Shown here: piece after piece, positions 58,540 to 64,000 of the stretch
Position numbering within the stretch: the stretch's first letter is position 1
How the letters are laid out: every line of letters begins with the position of its first letter
Origin: Antedon mediterranea
Lineage: Eukaryota > Echinodermata > Crinoidea > Comatulida > Antedonidae
Length of the DNA stretch: 64,000 bases
Assembly: GCF_964355755.1 (NCBI RefSeq)
Contig: NC_092673.1
Coordinates: 15,813,001 to 15,877,000 of the forward strand
Reading direction: 5' to 3'
Program-made: the position numbers and the translations under genes
Notes under the pieces: model-generated
Database searches by the model: none
Told to the model about the DNA's origin: nothing
The model's input: only the letters and a program-made list of their open reading frames with translations

Positions 58540-60075
58540 CATTTCACAAATTAAACAGACGAAAGTAATTAAGTTTTGTATTTTAATTTACGAAGCCTTT
58601 CATACTGTAACAGTACATTTATACAATGGTTTTAGATTCTGCTGAGTTATAAGATATTAATATTAGTGATAAAAATAGTCAGCATACTTCTAATTAATCA
58701 AACATGACTTAATTAACTCTAGGCTAAGATGTCCAACCCGCTGCCGACGACGACGCCATATGATGGCACGTAATAGCCTTGAACTTTGTTCAAGTACATA
58801 GATTGGCATGAATTCAACGTATCACAGATTTCATAGACTGCTAAATGAATGCTTTCTAACAATATTGAGCTAACGCTACATTCCTACGGGTAAATGTTTC
58901 ATTATATTTGAATACTGTTTGTGTCGTACCCAATAATCAATCACAACGCAGATTTGTGTTTAAATTAGGTAAGGGGGAGGAGGGAGGGGAGTGGAAGGGT
59001 GTACACTTCTGGAAAATTCATTAGGTAATTCTTTTACAGTTTGTTTAAAAATTGTCAGTTAGAACTGTGCGCCAAAAAATCAAACTCTTAAAGGGGCGTG
59101 TCAAATTAGGATTTAAATGAAAGTCTTTTTATGCGATTGCATAGAAAATGATTAATTACCACTTAGCTATCATACAACATCAAACTAATTACTTAGTTTG
59201 CTTTTTGTTGCCCATAAACAACTTATCTTAAAAGCAGATTTAAAATTATGGTTAAGCCATTAAATTTGGCATTATTAAATAAATTGAAATAAAAAACTTT
59301 AGCATTTACTAACAGAGTAAACATTTGTAATGTATCACGTACTGAACGCCAACTATAAATGTTGAAAACAACAAATTTAGATTGATTTTGAATAAATATA
59401 TTTACTGGCAGGTTGACATTAAGCAGTGCACATTATTGGCTTTGTAATGGACTTTAAAGTAGTATTAGCATATTCACATGTCATTTAAAAACATTTTGTT
59501 GTCATCAAACTAATTTATCAACATGAAATGTAAAATAACCTTTGGTCCTTATTTGCATAATGTATGTATAGATGCATACCAGAGTTCTTAACTTGTTACA
59601 ATTAATTTCAGTATTCTTGATAAAAAATGTTTGTAGTAAATAAAAAATGTCAGTAGATTTTTACACATCATGTCAGAAATTCATTCTGACCATGCGCATA
59701 TGTTTCTGAGCGTAAGCAGAATTATTTTCCGTAGTTGGTTGGCGAGTCATCTTTATACTTGTACGTAACCATTTTGTTTTTTTCTAGGGTTTCATATAAT
59801 TGAAGGCCAAATTCAAAATTAGATTATAACATGGAAAATAAAAAAAGCTATATTCGAAGAAATAATTAGTTAACTTATAAGTTATATAAACAGTTTGAGA
59901 CGTATTCTGAAGTGAAGCTTACAATCAAAACAAGTTATAACTGTACAAATATTTTGTCTATCAATACTTTAAGTTCATTATACTAACAATAATATTGTAC
60001 TAACTTAAAGGACATAAAAAGGGGAATAGTCTTTAGGATTATGACTGAAAATTGTTGTGAAAGAAAATAACACAA
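58540..60075. other. non-coding interval 3' of MCMBP
   Basis: AT-rich, with no supported gene. Includes a purine-rich GGGGGAGGAGGGAGGGGAG tract near 58973. Confidence 0.4.
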
Positions 60076-60081
60076 CAATAT

Positions 60082-60087
60082 TTATTG
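60082..60087 (-). terminator. possible MCMBP poly(A) signal
   Basis: AATAAA on the minus strand, about 240 bases after the TAA of MCMBP. It would give a short 3' UTR; not confirmed. Confidence 0.4.
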
Positions 60088-60323
60088 GCAGGAAATCTTT
60101 CAAAACTGAACTGAACATTTTCTAAAGTTTTCTGGGGAATCAGACAATTTTGGCTACCCTAAAGATTACCATTTTTTTCTGGTACTGTATGTGGCCGAGT
60201 AAAAAAAACAATTACAATTGGTCAAGTACTGTATTAGTGAAGTAAGCTATTAATGGTACAATTCAATTAATTAAAAAATGGACTCACTCAATTAATACAG
60301 TTCATGTTTCATATTAACAAAAT

Positions 60324-63089
60324 TTAATGAACAGTGAGCCGATTTTTTCTGGCCGATTCAAGAACTTGCGCTCGTTGCCAAAGATCTTTTGTTAGAGTTG
60401 TTTTCCCATATGACAATGATAACAATCTGAAAAAAAAATGAAAGAAAACAGATTCAATTTTATGTGTACCTTTGGTTACTTTGGAACTAAGAAAAACAAT
60501 TTTATCTAATAATATAAAAATAGTCTTGAAAAGGTTTTAAAATATTTTCTTGTATTTATAAAGTTGGAATTGAATCACGAATAAAAAGGTAAAAGTATAT
60601 CACTAAAATAACTGTAATATTTGCTGCAGATACCTTAATTTGTTATTTTAAAAGCTATGATAATACTGCTATATTTATACTGGAGAATGCTTCTAAAAAT
60701 TTGAAAATTTAAGACAATAATATTTTTGTTATTGATTATGGATATTATAAACAAACAAAGAGAAGAATGCAAAGTTTAAAGATGTATTGTCCCTTTGACT
60801 AATTCCCAAAAAATAAAAAATAACAGATTTTAAAAAAAGATCATAATAGTTATTAACTATCACCAAAAATTTGTCGAAAAAAAAATCATTTAACTGAAAT
60901 ACAGACATGTCTTTTGTTAAAAAAATAACTTTGACTTCCAGTCAAAGTTTTCGGTCAAAACATATCCCATAATGAAACGCGCTTGTTTGGCTACTCTGTA
61001 TGTGCATAATCATAAAACTTCCTCACGATCCGTTTGAAAACACTTTCTCAACTGTGACGAGTTGTAAACAATCCTAATTAGCATATGCATAATGCGTACT
61101 CGTGGTTTGAAATCTTTGTTTATTTTCGCTCGCGACGATTTTCCAGACGAAATGTAATAAAACTAATTTACCTGTTAATTATGTAAACTTGTTGCTTTTG
61201 GCTCGAATTTTTGACTTAAAGTGAATAACTTTAATATTACATTGATATGGCCAAATTAGATTTAGAATATTTTGACCTTCATTTTTTGTGTTTCAAGGGA
61301 CAATACATCTTTAAGAAAAAATTTTAAAAGGAATTTCTACTACAGGTGTTATTATTTAGAATCTCTCCTTAAGGAAACCTCTAATAAAGGGGCACCCCTA
61401 TTATGGGGCCACTTTTTATGGTCCTACTAGGAAAACATTCTTAGAAAGTTACCTGGCGACAAGCAGCAAACAGTGAAAGTCATCCACAGTCATATTTTCT
61501 GGATTTTGCTTACGTAACTCTACAAATTCTTCCTCAATTTCCTATAAAAATAACATTTTGTACACAAATAAACAAGAATTATTTTATTCACGCTGAATAA
61601 ATGCAAATTTAAAATTCAAAAGTGTTAGCTGTAAAACATAAATAAAGACAAAATAAGACCAACAAAGAAACATTAAGTCAATCAAAATATCAAATAGGAC
61701 TATTTGTAGGGTAAGGTCTATTTTTAGGTAACAATAGGGGTTTTACGCAACAGGACGGGAAGCGCTGGATGACGGTAATTAACACAAAGCCTTGTCTACT
61801 TTTAGACTGTGCATGCCCCAATCTCTCGCCCAAATTTGTTTAGGAGCAATAAACTGTATATGTGCTTTCGTCTCAAAACATCAAGATCACTCCTGAAAAA
61901 ACATTATTTTTAAATACTGCAAATTCACTTCTGATTTGAATTGAAACTTTGTAATGTTATATATGAATGAATATAAAAATGAATTGAACTGATTTGTGGA
62001 GGGTAAACAGTGCTTAGTGTGATGGTTATTCACCGACCGCTAGGCTGAAGGAATACAATTTCACACTCTGATGAAAATTGACGCTCTGTTCACTACATCC
62101 CGTCTTGATGCGCAAGTCCCTACTTTAAGAGGCAGTATGGTTGGATACAGCATGTAGTAGTATATTTTTATTCTTTTTTTTCAGTTGTTTTACTAGTTTT
62201 CTAAAGCTCTATGGTAGTAATATACCCAAATATGGTAGTGATATGACATAATCATGTCCATATACTAATTTAGGTATTTGTATAGCGCCAGAATCAACTA
62301 AACCGAAGTAAAAATCGCTTATATTGGATGTTAAAAAGATGCATTTTAAGTTCTTTAAAAAAAATAACAATAGAAGTTGATTTAGTAAAATTACGAGGGA
62401 GAGAATTCCAAAGAGAAGCAGCAGAGAACATAAAAGACCTTTGTCCATAAGATTTTATTTTTATTTTATTTTATTTTATTTTATTTTATTTTATTTTATT
62501 TTATACTCATCCAACAGCGAGTAACCCGCCAATTACAGGATGGATAAACTATTTAATAATTTCACAAGACAAACATAAACACAAGATGCTCTACATAAAC
62601 AAAGACTTATTATTAAGTCTTTGGGATTAATTCTACAAACAAGTAGTAGGTTTTGATCAGTCGAACGAAGACAAGCAAGAGGGGTGTAGGAGGGAAGAAG
62701 ATCAAGGAGATAAGTAGGTTGTTTAAGAAGTATACAGGCACATCCCATTTTTTGTCACATAAAGTTTGATAGTGTAGACAGAGCTTTATGAGTTAAGAAT
62801 CTTTGTTTTGGAAAGGCTCTCTCTCTCTAATTGAAGTTTTGTTTCCATGAGATAAAATCCCTTTTTTGTTATGGCACAGGGAGTAGAGAACAGGTATCAA
62901 ATCGGTCCTGATTGTACACAGTACCTTTTGAATTGGTTCTGGTAGATTGTAATCCAGTTCCCGCATCAATCCTAGGTAACTTCTGATCTTTGTAAGAACA
63001 GAATCATTTAGTTTGCTCATCACATTATCAAACCCAACTGACAATTGTTCATCTGTGTGGGAGTATTCTAACTTGATATGACAGTCACT
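60324..63089 (-). CDS. MCMBP: MCM complex-binding protein, C-terminal exons (partial)
   Basis: Three minus-strand exons join cleanly. The first is 63089-62925 (55 codons, after TTGTATTTCAG, donor AAAAG/GTACTG). The second is 61541-61453 (29 codons plus 2 bases, after TTATTTTTATAG, donor GCCAG/GTAACT). The third is 60426-60324 (after TTTTTTTCAG, ending in TAA). The joined product contains KIRSYLGLMRELDYNLP, then EIEEEFVELRKQNPENMTVD, DDFHCLLLVARLLSLSYGKT and TLTKDLWQRAQVLESARKNR. This follows the C-terminal third of animal MCMBP, which binds MCM subunits of the replicative helicase, supports their stability and nuclear import, and is linked to MCM removal from chromatin and cohesion. Earlier exons lie beyond the right edge. 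Introns are 1,383 and 1,026 bp and carry transposons. The 116-codon minus frame over the first exon reads through both splice sites and is not the real protein. Confidence 0.85.
60780..61310. mobile_element. MITE family C in MCMBP last intron
   Basis: 531 bp starting AGATGTATTGTCCCTTTGAC and ending CAAGGGACAATACATCT, with TTAA on both sides (60776-60779 and 61311-61314). The inverted termini match for 16 bp. Non-coding; it lies wholly within the intron and avoids the splice sites. Confidence 0.88.
62266..62730. mobile_element. unclassified 465-bp insertion flanked by TATAC
   Basis: Inserted in the family B MITE between direct repeats TATAC (62261-62265 and 62731-62735). It starts TAATTTAGGTATTTGTATAG + CGCC, has no terminal inverted repeat, and contains a (TTTTA)n tract (62453-62504). 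The TTTGTATAGCGCC motif is common in retroposon tails of marine animals, but the class is not certain. Confidence 0.55.
62453..62504. repeat. (TTTTA)n microsatellite
   Basis: About ten TTTTA units, one imperfect, inside the 62266-62730 insertion. Confidence 0.95.
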
Positions 63090-64000
63090 CTGAAATACAA
63101 TGCATACAGTATATATACTATTATATTCAAGGTATTCAATCATTTAACAATTATCATCATACTAGGCAGCCAAAGGCTGAAGAAATGAGAATAATTTGTG
63201 ACATAAAAAACATCAAATTATTAGCTACAATAAGCAATTGACTATCAAAATAAAAAACAAGAAAAAAATGAGTAAAATGTTAACAAAATTAATTAATAAA
63301 GTAGCATTCAACAACTTAACCATATTATGTAGAGTATAGATTCTTATTCTCATTTTCTTTATAAATTTTGTAAAAACAAAAGACAATTTTTTATGGGTTT
63401 GTTACTAGAAAGTTCTACTTTTCCACAACAAGGTTGCTTTCAAATCAATTGTTAATAAACAGTGTGTAAATCATTTTGTTCCAAGTGATGTCGTTTAAAG
63501 CGCAAATGTACATAAATTGTCATATCACACTGGTGACACACATTTTTATGATTTCATATTGCGGATTAACTATTGAAAAATAATGCAAATACAATTATTT
63601 GTCTTGCACCATTCAGTTGGTTAGCCTACATCTGTCAACACAACATGATATACTATGGTTCTACTCAATTACAACAGTTTTCAAGTAATCTCAATATGAA
63701 ATAATTTCACTGTCAACCAGGCCTTTCGAGGGTTTTCAACTTCATTTGGGAAAACAGGCTCTCTAGTTGGGTACCTTCTCTATCTTCCATTATTTCTTTT
63801 AAATACACCTTTTTCGTAAGCCTCATTTTATACTAAAATAAAGATTGTTAATTTTAGCCATGGCAATTAAGTGCGATTCTCAAGTGGTGCTTTACAGTGT
63901 CTGCACGTGTATGCATTTAGTATAAAAAATAAACTTAATAGCTTACATACCTACAATGTATCTCTTAATACGAGTGTATGTAGAAGGTGGATCTTTTTAA
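63090..64000 (-). other. probable MCMBP intron
   Basis: No upstream MCMBP exon is recognised. A minus-strand segment at 63725-63835, after a TTTATTTTAG-like acceptor, stays open for about 38 codons (KKVYLKEIMEDREGTQLESL) but does not resemble the expected part of the protein, so it is left uncalled. Confidence 0.4.

Larger units (their letters stand above)
62206..62784. mobile_element. MITE family B split by a second insertion
   Basis: The left part (62206-62265, AATATGGTAGTGATATGACA) and right part (62731-62784, TTTGATAGTGTAGACAGAGC, followed by TTTA) together make one family B element in an MCMBP intron. Its middle is occupied by the segment at 62266-62730. Confidence 0.78.

Overview
This is an AT-rich, gene-poor stretch of animal nuclear genome. 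Evidence for an animal is a class-A GPCR, the spliced 3' end of a cellular replication gene, tRNA-headed SINEs, an intact Ty3/gypsy retrotransposon and many terminal-inverted-repeat elements. The species cannot be read from the sequence. Very frequent TAGGCCTA palindromes and a fold-back element with short tandem repeats in its arms suggest a marine invertebrate deuterostome, perhaps an echinoderm; this is a low-confidence inference.

Layout. 1-10.7 kb: non-coding, with a perfect 50-bp palindrome, TTAA-flanked MITEs and a SINE-like head. 10.7-11.7 kb: a fold-back element whose C-rich and G-rich arms flank a repeat core, bounded by an exact 8-bp direct repeat. 11.8-13.0 kb: a 56-bp satellite. 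13.1-23.9 kb: a structurally intact, very young Ty3/gypsy element (LTR, tRNA-Lys-type primer site, gag, -1 frameshift signal, pol with PR-RT-RNaseH-IN, polypurine tract, LTR). Its U3 is built from a 43-bp minisatellite with a 7-monomer higher-order repeat. 24-34 kb: non-coding DNA with more MITEs and a second palindrome. 34-36.6 kb: a GAT-rich 45-bp repeat that reads as an Asp/Glu-rich 15-residue repeat in one frame. 37-38.3 kb: an intronless neuropeptide-type GPCR on the minus strand. 39-46.6 kb: satellites, a SINE with an 11-bp target duplication, a LINE remnant and nested MITEs. 47.7-50.5 kb: a candidate spliced plus-strand gene of unknown function, inferred from phase-compatible exons. 50.4-58.5 kb: tandem repeats, a segmental tandem duplication and a 33-bp-TIR transposon. 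60.3-63.1 kb: the last three coding exons of MCMBP on the minus strand, running off the right edge.

The cellular genes (GPCR, candidate 47.7-kb gene, MCMBP) show no sign of working together; they are separated by repeats. The gag and pol genes work as one unit through a GGGAAAC frameshift. Most other open frames in the window come from repeats with few stop codons or from antisense reading of real genes.
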